Part shown: positions 28,286-36,559 of the stretch, piece by piece
How the letters are laid out: the number at the start of each line of letters is the position of its first letter
Position numbering within the stretch: position 1 is the first letter of the stretch
Origin: Glycomyces arizonensis DSM 44726
Lineage (GTDB): Bacteria > Actinomycetota > Actinomycetes > Mycobacteriales > Micromonosporaceae
DNA length: 64,000 bases
Direction: 5' to 3'
NCBI RefSeq assembly: GCF_000482705.1
Contig: NZ_AXWO01000016.1
Location: forward strand, 1 to 64,000
The notes under the pieces: generated by a model
Seen by the model: only the letters and a program-made list of their open reading frames with translations
Told to the model about the DNA's origin: nothing
Database searches by the model: none
Made by a program: the position numbers and the translations under genes

Positions 28286-28623
28286 GATGTCGGTGTCCTT
28301 TCGAGCGGGTCGGTGCGTTGTGGGAACTGATTGCATCAGTTGAGACGAGGCGGCGCGCCCGAACTCATCGCTCCGGCGCCTACCGGCCCGTGTTTTTTTA
28401 GGGGACGCCCGCCGACCGCTCCGGCGACGAAGTCCGCGCGCCGCGACCTTTGGAGGCGACCCGTTCGCATCACTGGAAACGCCGTGCCGCAAGGGTCGCG
28501 ACCGCCCCGGAGCGCCCGGACGGTGAGGGGGTGATCGTCTCGACGTGGTGGAGCTCCGCTGACCACCCCGGAGCGCCCGGACGGTGACCGGTGACAGTGG
28601 AGTCTCCCGGTACAATCGGTGAC
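28286..28623. promoter_or_regulatory. Intergenic region with 27-bp direct repeats upstream of the HTH-STAND gene
   Basis: A 27-bp sequence (GACC-G/A-CCCCGGAGCGCCCGG then ACGGTGA) occurs at 28500-28526 and again at 28561-28587, one mismatch, 61 bp apart. TACAAT at 28611-28616 is a likely -10, seven bases before the GTG start, suggesting leaderless translation of the gene at 28624. The left part carries the promoter of the VOC gene. Confidence 0.6.
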
Positions 28624-31173
28624 GTGCGTCAACCCCTCGACGGCCTCGACCCCGCCGCCGCCGGCTCGGCCCCGCAACTGGTCGCGCTGCTCCGCGAGCT
28701 GCGCGCCGCCTCCGGCCTGAGCATCCGCGAGATCAGCCGCCGCGCCAAGGACCGCGGCGACTGGCTCCCCACCAGCACCCTCGCCGCGGTGCTCAACCGC
28801 GACTCGCTTCCGCGCGCCGAAGTGGTCGCCGCACTCGTGCGCGCCTGCGGCGGCGACGAGGCCGCGGTGGACGCCTGGCTGGCCCAGCGCGCCCGGATCG
28901 CCGCCGCCGACGTCGCCGACACCGGGCACGCCCCGCGCCAGCTCCCGCCCGCCCCGCACGCCTTCACCGGCCGCGAACGCGAACTGCGGCTGATCGACGA
29001 GCACGTCCGCGACACCGCGCCCCGCGCGGCCGTCATCGCGGGCCCCGCCGGGATCGGCAAGACCGCGCTCGCCCTCCACTGGGCCCACCGCGCCCTCGAC
29101 GCCTTCCCCGACGGGCAGCTCTACGTCGACCTGCGCGGCTTCTCCGGCGCCGACCCGCTCGCGCCCGCCCCGGTCCTCCACCGCTTCCTGGCCGCGCTCG
29201 GCACCGCCGCCGAGGAGATCCCCGCCGACGGCGACGAACGCGCCGCGATGTACCGCTCGCTGCTGAGCCACCGGCGCGTCCTGGTCGTCCTCGACAACGC
29301 CCACAGCCCCGAGCAGTTGCGCGAACTCCTCCCCGGCACCGGAGGCTCGACGGCCCTCATCACCGCCCGCACCGACCTGCTCGGGCTCACCGCCACCCAC
29401 GGCGTCCCCCACCTGCGCCTCGCGCCGCTCACCCGCGAGGAGTCGATGGACCTGCTCGGCGCCATGGTCGGGCGCGACCGCCTCGCCACCGACCCCGAGG
29501 CCGCCATGGGCCTCGCCGCCGCCTGCGGCGACCTGCCGCTGGCGTTGCGCCTGGCCGCCTGCCAGACCCTGGCCCACCCCGAGCAGCCCATCGGCGACCT
29601 GCGCGACCGCATCGCCCGCTCGCCGCTGGCGAGCCTCGACCTGCCCGGCGACGAGGCCGCGGGTCTGCGCTCGTGCCTCGACCTCACCCGCGACCGCCTC
29701 GACCCCGCCGAACGCCGGGCGCTCAACGCGATCGGCCTCCACCCGGCCACCGAGTTCGAACCGGCCGGGATCGCCGCCCTCACCGGCGCCGAAGCGGCCG
29801 ACGCCGAGGCCGCGCTCCACCGGCTCGCCGGAGTCCACCTCGCCGCGCCGACCGCCGAAGGCCGCTGGAGCGTCCACGACCTCGTCCGCGCCTACGCCCG
29901 CGAGCAGGCCGCGGACCTGCCCGAAAAGGAGGCGGCGCTGGGGCGCCTCTACGACTGGCACCTGGCCGCCGTGGCGGGCGCCTGGAACCCCCTGTTCGGA
30001 GTCGGCCCCGAGGTCACCCCAGAGACCGCCGTCCCCGCACCGGCGTTCCCCGGGCCCGGCGAGGCCCTCCAGTGGCTCGACGCCCGCCACAGCGCCCTGA
30101 CCGAGACCATCCGCCACGCCGCCGCGGGCGGAGCCCACTGGCACGCCGGACGGCTCGCGGCCGCCATGTGGCCCTACCAGAACCTGCGCGGCCTGCACGC
30201 CGAGGCATTGGGAGGCCTGGAGGTCGCGCTCGACGCCGACCGGTCCCTCGGCGACCGGAGGCACGAGGTGACGGTGCTCCGCCGACTCGGCGACACCCAC
30301 CGGTCCCTCGGCGACCTCGACGAGGCCGAACGCCGCCTCACCGAGGCCCGCGACCTGGCGGTCGAACTGGGCGATCAGCGGGCCAGGCTCCTCTCCGTCG
30401 CCGCGCTCGGCTGGTGCCGCCTGCGGCGCTGGCGGCTCGCCGAAGCGCGCGCGTGCGCGGCCGAGGCCGCCGAGGGCTTCCGCGAGCTCGGCGAGACCGA
30501 CCTGGAGGTGAACGCCTTCGACGACCTCGCCCACATCGACCTGCTCATCGGCGACCACGAGAGCGCCGCGTCCGGCTTCGAGCGGTCGGCGAAGACCTTC
30601 GCCGACCTCGGCTGGACCCAGAACCTCGCCTCGGCCCTGGCCGGGCTCGCGCGGGTGCGCCTGCGCTCGGGCGACCCGGGCACCGCGTCCGAACTGCTCG
30701 AGCGGGCGCTGGACGCCTACGGCAAGGCCGGGGACGAGCACGGCCGGGCCGTCTCCCGTGCCCGCCTCGCCCAGGCCCGCGCCTGCCTGCTCGAACGCGA
30801 CGACGCCGTCGCCCTGGCCGAGCGGGCCCTCGATGCGATCGCGGCGATCCCGAGCACGGAGGTGCGCCTGGAGGTCCTCAACGCCGCCGGGTTCGCCTAC
30901 ATCAACCTCGGCGAGGCGGCGACCGCCGAGCGCCTCCACCGCGAGGCCGTCGACCTCGCCGAGGCCGCCCCCGACCCGTACGAGGAGGCGCGGGCCCGCC
31001 ACGGCCTCGGCCTGGCGCTCCTGGCCCGCGGCGACGAGGACGGGGCCCTGGCGCAGTGGGGCAGGTCCCTGCGCCTCCACGAGTCGCTCGGCACCTACGA
31101 GCGGGGCGAACTCGCCGCCCTCGTCGACCGGACGCACCGGCTCTGGTCCGAACTGCCGGGCAGCGCGGCTTGA
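28624..31173 (+). CDS. XRE-type HTH / NB-ARC / TPR STAND regulator
   Basis: 849 aa from the GTG at 28624, fixed by a -10 seven bases upstream; GTGs at 28591 and 28597 are alternatives. Residues 15-95 are an HTH of the type preceding NB-ARC in actinobacteria (LRELRAASGLSIREISRRAKDRGDWLPTSTLAAVLNRDSLP). Residues 115-370 form the NB-ARC: P-loop GPAGIGKTALA (K146), RVLVVLDNAH, CGDLPLALRLAAC. TPRs run over 530-800 (RRLGDTHRSLGDLDEAERRLTEARDLAVELG). Probably an ATP-dependent signalling regulator. Together with the gene at 19926 it brackets the WXG-like locus. Confidence 0.88.
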   Translation: MRQPLDGLDPAAAGSAPQLVALLRELRAASGLSIREISRRAKDRGDWLPTSTLAAVLNRDSLPRAEVVAALVRACGGDEAAVDAWLAQRARIAAADVADTGHAPRQLPPAPHAFTGRERELRLIDEHVRDTAPRAAVIAGPAGIGKTALALHWAHRALDAFPDGQLYVDLRGFSGADPLAPAPVLHRFLAALGTAAEEIPADGDERAAMYRSLLSHRRVLVVLDNAHSPEQLRELLPGTGGSTALITARTDLLGLTATHGVPHLRLAPLTREESMDLLGAMVGRDRLATDPEAAMGLAAACGDLPLALRLAACQTLAHPEQPIGDLRDRIARSPLASLDLPGDEAAGLRSCLDLTRDRLDPAERRALNAIGLHPATEFEPAGIAALTGAEAADAEAALHRLAGVHLAAPTAEGRWSVHDLVRAYAREQAADLPEKEAALGRLYDWHLAAVAGAWNPLFGVGPEVTPETAVPAPAFPGPGEALQWLDARHSALTETIRHAAAGGAHWHAGRLAAAMWPYQNLRGLHAEALGGLEVALDADRSLGDRRHEVTVLRRLGDTHRSLGDLDEAERRLTEARDLAVELGDQRARLLSVAALGWCRLRRWRLAEARACAAEAAEGFRELGETDLEVNAFDDLAHIDLLIGDHESAASGFERSAKTFADLGWTQNLASALAGLARVRLRSGDPGTASELLERALDAYGKAGDEHGRAVSRARLAQARACLLERDDAVALAERALDAIAAIPSTEVRLEVLNAAGFAYINLGEAATAERLHREAVDLAEAAPDPYEEARARHGLGLALLARGDEDGALAQWGRSLRLHESLGTYERGELAALVDRTHRLWSELPGSAA

Positions 31174-31479
31174 ACCGCTTCATCACCGCTTGACTCCGCG
31201 GCACCCGGGCCGCGGCCCAGTGGCGCAGTGCGGCGTTGACACCCCTTGACATTGATGTATGCCTATGTTTATTATGGACGACGCTTAACCGATTCACCTT
31301 CTGGATCCCCGCTCCCCGAACGCCCGTCGGGCCACGCGAGCCACCGGCACCACCCGCGGCCCGCGCACCGCATGGACGCGCGAACCGCGGCCGCAGGCCC
31401 CACCCCGGCGCCGTTCGCCCCAGCACCAACGCAACGCAACCCCTCGCACGAGGGCCCCAGCGTGTCAAAGGAGACGCAA
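31174..31479 (+). promoter_or_regulatory. Promoter and leader of the mannanase gene
   Basis: TTGACA (31246-31251), an 18-bp spacer and TATTAT (31270-31275) form a near-consensus sigma-70-type promoter, unusually strong for this genome. A leader of about 200 nt precedes the GTG. It holds no recognised riboswitch or gene. CGCTTAACCGATTCACC just after the -10 is a possible sugar-repressor site. Confidence 0.6.
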
Positions 31480-33480
31480 GTGCCTTTCTCTTCCTTCCGC
31501 GCGCCGAGGCGCGCGGTCATCGCCATGGGCGCCGCCGCCGTCGCGGCGACGAGCCTCCCGTCCGCGGCCGAAGCCCACGGGCACCGCCCGACGCCGGTCC
31601 GGATCGTCGACGACCGGGCCACCCGCGACACCCGAGCGCTCTACCAGTACCTGCTCGACATGCAGGGCCAGGGCATCATGTTCGGCCACCAGCACGACCT
31701 GTCCGAAGGCTTCACCTTCGAAGAGCCCGACGGCGAGGCCTCCGACACCGAGGCGACCGTCGGCGACTACCCCGCCGTCTTCGGCTGGGACACCCTCATC
31801 CTCCAAGGCTTCGAGAAGCCCGGCGTCTACGGCGGGACCGACGAGGAGAACATCGAGGCCCTGAGCTGGGCGTTCGAGCAGGGCGACGCGCGCGGCGGGA
31901 TCAACGTCCTCAGCGCCCACCTGCCCAACTTCGTCACCGGAGGGAACTTCTGGGACACCACCGGCGGCGTGGTCGCCCAGATCCTCCCCGGCGGCGCCAA
32001 GCACGGGGACTTCAACGCCTTCCTCGACCGCATCGCCGCGGCCGTCAAGGGCGCCAGGCGAGACGACGGCACCCCGATTCCGGTGGTCTTCCGGCCCTTC
32101 CACGAGAACAACGGCGGCTGGTTCTGGTGGGGCGCCGGGCACACCACCTCCGCCGAGTACATCGAGATCTACCGCTACACCGTCGAGTACCTGCGCGACA
32201 CCAAGCGGGTCCGCAACCTGCTCTACGCCTACTCGCCGAACGGCAGCTTCGCGGGCGACCCGACCGTCTACCTCAAGACCTACCCCGGCGACGAGTTCGT
32301 CGACATCCTCGGCTACGACTCCTACGACAGCACCGCCGGATCGGCCGAATGGCTCGGCGGCCTCGTCACCGACCTGGCGATGGTCGTCGACCTCGCCGCC
32401 GAGCACGGCAAGGTCCCGGCCTTCACCGAGTTCGGCGAGTCCGGCGAGGAGGGCCGCAACCTCCAGTGGTTCACCGACGTCCTCGGCGCCATCAAGGCCG
32501 ACCCGGTCGCCAGCCGCGTGTCCCACATGCTCACCTGGGCCAACTTCGGCGGCGACAGCCGCGCCTACGTCCCCTATCCGGGGCACGTCATGGAGCCGGA
32601 CTTCGTCGACTTCTACGAGGACCCCTACTCGCTCTTCGTCTCCGACCTCGAAGGCGTCTACGGCGCGCGCACCAGGGCCGTGGCGAGCGCGCCGTTCATG
32701 CACCTGGTGACCCCCACCGACCGCCAGCAGATCGCGGCCGACGAGACCACGATCCGGGTGCGCCTGACCTCGGCGCACTCCCGGAAGGTCACCTACGCGG
32801 TGGGGGAGGGGCGGCCCGTGGAGCTGCGCCGCGACGAGGAGGGCTTCCACTCGGGGGTGTGGGCGATCGACCCGGCCCTGCTGGAGGGCAGCTCGGTCAC
32901 CGTCACCGTGAAGGCCAAGGCGTGCGGCGAGACCTACACCGACTCGGCGCTGGTGCTCCTCGGCGAGGTCGAGCCGCTCCCGGCCGGGTGGGTCGACGAC
33001 TTCGAGGGCTACTTCGGCGACGACGTGACCCTGAGCGAGTCCTACAGCCACATCAACACGAACACGACGAGTCTCTCGGCCGACCACAAGGCGTCGGGGT
33101 CCTACGGCCTGGCGTACGCCTACGACTTCACCAGCGCCGGGTACACCGGCATCGGCAAGTCGGCGGGCCCGGACTGGACCGCCTTCACGAGCCTGCGGCT
33201 GTGGATGCGGGGCGACGGCTCCGCGAACGGCGCGACGTTCCAGGTCGTCGCCGACGGGGCCTATTTCGAGTACAACGTGCCGCTGTCCGGCACCGCCGGG
33301 CAGGAGATCACCGCGCCGTTCGCCGATTTCGCGCCCGCGCCGTGGGACACCGCCCACGCCGACGCGGTGCTCGACGCCGCGCACCTGGCCAAGGTGACGG
33401 CGTTCAACCTCTACCTCGGCCACGGCACCGACGCCCCGACCACCGGAGTCGTCTACTTCGACGACATCCGCGCCGAATAG
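31480..33480 (+). CDS. Secreted GH26 beta-mannanase with C-terminal carbohydrate-binding module
   Basis: 666 aa. GTG at 31480 with AAGGAGAC upstream. Tat signal: R10R11 in FRAPRRAVIAMGAAAVAAT, cleavage near PSAAEA. GH26 catalytic domain about 35-400: MFGHQHDLSEGF, FRPFHENNGGWFWWG (acid/base E209), FTEFGESGEEGR (nucleophile E317), HMLTWANFGGD. An Ig-like segment follows (MHLVTPTDRQQI), then a jelly-roll CBM (VDDFEGYFGDDV ... VVYFDDIRAE), like CBM11/CBM27. It cleaves beta-1,4-mannan outside the cell. The exact CBM family is not certain. Confidence 0.92.
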   Translation: MPFSSFRAPRRAVIAMGAAAVAATSLPSAAEAHGHRPTPVRIVDDRATRDTRALYQYLLDMQGQGIMFGHQHDLSEGFTFEEPDGEASDTEATVGDYPAVFGWDTLILQGFEKPGVYGGTDEENIEALSWAFEQGDARGGINVLSAHLPNFVTGGNFWDTTGGVVAQILPGGAKHGDFNAFLDRIAAAVKGARRDDGTPIPVVFRPFHENNGGWFWWGAGHTTSAEYIEIYRYTVEYLRDTKRVRNLLYAYSPNGSFAGDPTVYLKTYPGDEFVDILGYDSYDSTAGSAEWLGGLVTDLAMVVDLAAEHGKVPAFTEFGESGEEGRNLQWFTDVLGAIKADPVASRVSHMLTWANFGGDSRAYVPYPGHVMEPDFVDFYEDPYSLFVSDLEGVYGARTRAVASAPFMHLVTPTDRQQIAADETTIRVRLTSAHSRKVTYAVGEGRPVELRRDEEGFHSGVWAIDPALLEGSSVTVTVKAKACGETYTDSALVLLGEVEPLPAGWVDDFEGYFGDDVTLSESYSHINTNTTSLSADHKASGSYGLAYAYDFTSAGYTGIGKSAGPDWTAFTSLRLWMRGDGSANGATFQVVADGAYFEYNVPLSGTAGQEITAPFADFAPAPWDTAHADAVLDAAHLAKVTAFNLYLGHGTDAPTTGVVYFDDIRAE

Positions 33481-33546
33481 GAGGGCGACTCGCCGCCGAA
33501 ATCCGAGGGGAAACAGGGACGTGCCGTAACGTCACGAACGCTCGGC

Positions 33547-33616
33547 ATGTTCCCCGCGTCAGCCCTTCGATTACCAGTCGAATGCACTGTGTTCCTCGCG
33601 TCAGCGGGGTTTCGAA
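33547..33616 (+). repeat. Possible degenerate type I-E CRISPR repeat remnant
   Basis: GTTCCTCGCGTCAGCGGGG (33591-33609, preceded by GT) resembles the type I-E repeat GTTCCCCGCGCCAGCGGGG in 17 of 19 positions. A truncated copy, GTTCCCCGCGTCAGC, lies 42 bp upstream at 33549-33563. Spacing is shorter than a normal 61-bp I-E unit and no cas gene is present, so this is at best a relic. The second copy could also act as a terminator hairpin for the mannanase gene. Confidence 0.35.
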
Positions 33617-33630
33617 TCTGGCCGAGCAAC

Positions 33631-33669
33631 ACGAAAGCCGTTGTCTGCAAGTGAGACGACGGCTTTCGT
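33631..33669. terminator. Hairpin upstream of 63-bp repeat copy 1
   Basis: ACGAAAGCCGT and ACGGCTTTCGT, 11-bp arms. It lies after the mannanase gene and a few bases before repeat copy 1. Confidence 0.5.
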
Positions 33670-33674
33670 CGTGT

Positions 33675-33737
33675 GGCTCCCCTCCTTCGGGCCTATGCGG
33701 AACTATCCCCGCAGGTAACGGCCCTGAGCAACCGCCT
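33675..33737. repeat. 63-bp repeat, copy 1
   Basis: Starts GGCTCCCCTCCTTCGG and contains CTATCCCCGCAGGTAACGG. It matches 35336-35398 at 59 of 63 positions. It lies about 80 bp before the AAA ATPase gene, and a hairpin precedes each copy. Confidence 0.85.
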
Positions 33738-33759
33738 CGCGGTCCTTGCGGGAGTTTTC

Positions 33760-33796
33760 TAGCTTAGAGCTGTGCTAACTTAGAGAACTTCTAAGT
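33760..33796. promoter_or_regulatory. Operator-like repeats before the AAA ATPase gene
   Basis: ACTTAGA-GAACT-TCTAAGT (33778-33796) is an inverted repeat with 7-bp arms. CTTAGAG also occurs at 33763-33769, giving a direct repeat. AT-rich compared with the surroundings, 23 nt before the ATG at 33819. Confidence 0.45.
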
Positions 33797-33818
33797 CAGA
33801 TGCAAGGGGTGAGGTGAC

Positions 33819-35264
33819 ATGCGCAAGGCACCATTTGTAGGGCGCAAACGGGAGATGGCAGACCTGAAATGGCGGCAGGACCTGGTCGAACGCAGTGGGG
33901 AAGGCGTAGCCGTCGCCATTCGTGGCCGTAGGCAGGCGGGCAAGTCGAGACTCGTCGAGCAGTACTGCGTCGAAGCGGCACTGCCGAGGCTCTACTTCCA
34001 AGCGAGCAGGGGGGTGGGCACCGCCGAATCGCTTGAACTGTTCATGGCGGCGCTTCGTGCATCCGACCTGCCCGGTGCCTCCACACTCCCGAACGCGGTG
34101 CCGCGAACGTGGCTGGAGGCGTTCGAGCTGCTCGCGCTCGCCCTGCCCGAGGACCGCATTTCGATCGTGGTCATCGACGAGATCCCCTGGCTGTTCCAGC
34201 AGGATTCGCGCCTGGAAGGCTATCTGCAGACCGCATGGGACCGGCTGCTCAGGAGCAAGCCTGTGCTGCTGTTGCTGGTCGGCAGTGACATCCACATGAT
34301 GGAGGCGTTCATCGGCTACGACCGTCCCTTCTACGGGCGAGCCGACCCCATGGTGGTCAAGCCGCTGAACCCCGCGGACACCGCGGAGCTGACCGGCTTG
34401 GAGGGGGCGGACGCGCTTGACGCCTACCTGATCACGGGCGGCTTCCCGGGGCTGTGCAGAACTTGGGACGCGGGTTCGAACGCCTTGGAGTACTTCGCCG
34501 CGCAATGCCGCAGAGTGGCGAGTCCGCTGTTCACGATCGGTGAGCAGATGCTGGACTCCGAATTCCCGCAACCGGATCAGACCCGCAGGGTGTTCTCGGC
34601 GATCGGGAGCGGGGAGCGAACCTTCGGCAACATCGCCGCCCATGCGGGAAGGGGTCCGGATGAACCGATCAAGTCGGGCTCGCTCGGCCCGATCCTCAAC
34701 CGGCTCCATGACAAGCACGCGATCGCGTTCGACCAGCCTCTCGCCACGCGGCCCGGCAACGGCGGCAAGCTGTACCGAGTCGCCGATTCGTACCTGCGGT
34801 TGTACTTGGGGATGCTCGCCGCGGCCCATGAGGAAGTGAAGCGCGATCGTCATGAGCAGGCGCTGCAGATGATCAAGCGGCGGTGGGAAAGCTGGCGCGG
34901 ACGGGCGATCGAACCGGTAGTCCGCGAGGCGCTCGCTCGCGCGTCGTCTTCGGAGGGGTTCCCGTGGCCTGAGTCGGTCGAGGTCGGCGGCTGGTGGCCG
35001 CGAAGCTTCGATCCCGAAGTGGACCTCGTCGGTGCGGACCGAGCGCCCGTCGCGAGGAACGTCTTCTATACGGGCTCGATCAAATGGCTCGGCACGCCCT
35101 TCGACCGCCACGATCTGAGCAGCCTGAGGAAATCCGCTGGGGCGGTTCCCGGGGCCCCGGAAGACGGGAGCGGGTTGGTGGTGGCCAGTCGATCCGGTGT
35201 GGCTGAAGGTGTATCCGCTGATCTGGTGTGGGGGCCGGAGAACATCTTGGCCGCGTGGGCGTGA
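33819..35264 (+). CDS. AAA ATPase with C-terminal DUF234-like nuclease-fold domain
   Basis: 481 aa. Walker A GRRQAGKSRL (K42), Walker B SIVVIDEIPWLF near 120, sensor-type LLLVGSDIHMME. A winged helix follows (RRVFSAIGSGERTFGNIAAHAG). The C-terminal part resembles DUF234 (YRVADSYLRLYLGM, then EPVVREAL, VEVGGWWPRSFDPEVDLVGADR, with E/D residues placed like a PD-(D/E)XK site). Archaeal-type ATPases of this kind are seen as mobile or defence-linked genes in bacteria. AGGTGA precedes the ATG. Single gene flanked by 63-bp repeats. GC is lower than its neighbours. Confidence 0.82.
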   Translation: MRKAPFVGRKREMADLKWRQDLVERSGEGVAVAIRGRRQAGKSRLVEQYCVEAALPRLYFQASRGVGTAESLELFMAALRASDLPGASTLPNAVPRTWLEAFELLALALPEDRISIVVIDEIPWLFQQDSRLEGYLQTAWDRLLRSKPVLLLLVGSDIHMMEAFIGYDRPFYGRADPMVVKPLNPADTAELTGLEGADALDAYLITGGFPGLCRTWDAGSNALEYFAAQCRRVASPLFTIGEQMLDSEFPQPDQTRRVFSAIGSGERTFGNIAAHAGRGPDEPIKSGSLGPILNRLHDKHAIAFDQPLATRPGNGGKLYRVADSYLRLYLGMLAAAHEEVKRDRHEQALQMIKRRWESWRGRAIEPVVREALARASSSEGFPWPESVEVGGWWPRSFDPEVDLVGADRAPVARNVFYTGSIKWLGTPFDRHDLSSLRKSAGAVPGAPEDGSGLVVASRSGVAEGVSADLVWGPENILAAWA

Positions 35265-35284
35265 CGCGAGTAGAGAAACGAAAA

Positions 35285-35313
35285 AGCCCGGACCGGCCTG
35301 CGCCGTCCGGGCT
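35285..35313. terminator. Hairpin after the ATPase gene
   Basis: AGCCCGGAC, 11-nt loop, GTCCGGGCT. A run of five A precedes it on +, so it would be a classical terminator on the minus strand. It also ends the plus-strand unit and sits just before repeat copy 2. Confidence 0.55.
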
Positions 35314-35335
35314 GTGCTCGCCGCTGTCTCAAGGC

Positions 35336-35398
35336 GGCTCCCCTCCTTCGGACCTATGCGGACCTATCCCCGCAGGTAACGGCCCTGAGAACCCGCCT
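35336..35398. repeat. 63-bp repeat, copy 2
   Basis: 59 of 63 identical to 33675-33737 in the same orientation, 1,661 bp apart. It contains an internal tandem, CGGACCTATG then CGGACCTATC, partly eroded in copy 1. Together the copies bracket the ATPase gene. Confidence 0.85.
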
Positions 35399-35460
35399 AC
35401 CGGCCCTAACAGCCACCAAACCCGACTCCGCGATAGCCGAAGTTCGCGGCTCGGATCGGG

Positions 35461-35708
35461 TCAGACCATCACCGTGACCGGTGGGTGCTCCGGGTCGAGG
35501 CCGCAGTGGAAGATCTGGAGGTCGTAGCCGCGACCGAGGTAGACGTCGACGGAGCCGTATCGGTTCTTGACATCCGCCGCGCCGTCGCGCTCCTCCAAAG
35601 GCATCCGGGTCGACGTCGGCGAATCCATACAGCGGTGCGGGCCGGCTTGCCGAGCTCGGGCCGCATGGCGGCGAGATCGCAGGGGCGGTCAGGCGTGGTG
35701 AAGGGCAT
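35461..35708 (-). pseudogene. Frame-broken fragment of an unrecognised gene
   Basis: Three minus-strand frames carry protein-like segments in sequence: MPFTTPDRPCDLAAMRPELGKPARTA from 35708, LYGFADVDPDAFG in the middle, and EERDGAADVKNRYGSVDVYL continuing to GYDLQIFHCGLDPEHPPVTVMV with a stop at 35461. The N-terminal style (DLAAMRPEL) is common in actinobacterial proteins of unknown function. Two frameshifts or small deletions would explain the pattern. The alternative is chance. Confidence 0.35.
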
Positions 35709-35773
35709 CGAGAATCCAACGGTCGGAGGTATGTACCGCTCGGAAATTAGCAACGCCGTACGACAAGACGACG

Positions 35774-35799
35774 AAAGGCCGGTCAGGAGACCGGCCTTT
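35774..35799. terminator. Terminator downstream of tRNA-Asn
   Basis: AAAGGCCGGT, 6-nt loop, ACCGGCCTTT: a near-ideal intrinsic terminator read from the minus strand, 10 nt after the tRNA. Confidence 0.8.
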
Positions 35800-35808
35800 C
35801 TGTGTCTG

Positions 35809-35881
35809 CTCCCCGAGTTGGACTCGAACCAACAACCTACCGATTAACAGTCGGTGGCTCTGCCAATTGAGCTATCGGGGA
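35809..35881 (-). tRNA. tRNA-Asn (anticodon GTT)
   Basis: 73 nt. Acceptor TCCCCGA pairs with TCGGGGA. D arm GCTC-AATTGGCA-GAGC, anticodon loop CTGTTAA with GTT, T loop TTCGAGT. CCA is not encoded in full. A strong terminator follows. Confidence 0.95.
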
Positions 35882-36214
35882 AGGAATCCGCTCGGTTGAA
35901 CGCCGTGCGAACCGGATACGAGCGTACAGGATCGGCGCGTCTCTGTGCCACGGGGGGCGGTGTGGTCTGGGTCCAATCCGGGACGCCGTCACCCGTTCGA
36001 ATGCCGTCACCTTGTCGCCCAAGTTCCGCGAAAGGCACTCATATCCTCCGTGACGTGCTCATTTACCCGGTCGCGTTTCCGTCATGAACCGCCGGGGCAT
36101 CCCACCATGAGGCAGAATGACCGCTATACGCGACAGCGCCAAGTGACGGCTCGTGGACTCGCCGAGACCGAGTGCATGCACGGTCCTCGAGCTCACCGAC
36201 AGGGAGGCAACCAC
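35882..36214. other. Intergenic stretch between tRNA-Asn and YtxH-like gene
   Basis: About 330 bases. It must hold the minus-strand tRNA promoter at its left end and the promoter of the YtxH-like gene at its right end. No repeats, RNA genes or convincing small ORF were seen. Confidence 0.4.
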
Positions 36215-36547
36215 ATGCGCAAATGGTATTTCGTGGCCGGACTGGGGATCGGCTACATCCTGGGGGCCAAGGCGGGGAGGGAACGCTACGAGCAGATCAT
36301 GAACTGGACCAGAGAGGTCACCGGCAACGACAAGGTCCAGCACGTGGCGAGCACCGTCCGCGACCAGGCTGGCCGGGCGAAGGACGCCGCCCAGGACAAG
36401 ATCAAGGGCACCAAGTTCGGGGACATCGTCGAGGGGTTCTCCTCGAACGGTCCCGAGCACCCCAGGGCGGAGCCGTGGGACTCGGCCGGCGTCACCACGC
36501 CGACGCGCAGCGACCGCGAGATCCGCGAGGACGCGCCGGGATTCTGA
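36215..36547 (+). CDS. YtxH-like membrane-anchored protein
   Basis: 110 aa. RKWYFVAGLGIGYILGAKAGRERYEQI is a short N-terminal membrane anchor followed by the AGRERYE signature of small actinobacterial YtxH-like proteins. The rest is a polar helix rich in Lys/Asp/Arg (ASTVRDQAGRAKDAAQDKIKG) and a disordered tail. Probably a stress-associated cell-envelope protein. ATG at 36215 with AGGGAGG upstream. Followed by a perfect terminator. Confidence 0.82.
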   Translation: MRKWYFVAGLGIGYILGAKAGRERYEQIMNWTREVTGNDKVQHVASTVRDQAGRAKDAAQDKIKGTKFGDIVEGFSSNGPEHPRAEPWDSAGVTTPTRSDREIREDAPGF

Positions 36548-36559
36548 CGCGCACGCATC

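Noticed and set aside
28336-31137. A 933-codon minus-strand frame opposite the HTH-STAND gene
   Set aside because: It is the antisense shadow of a gene with intact HTH, P-loop and TPR motifs.
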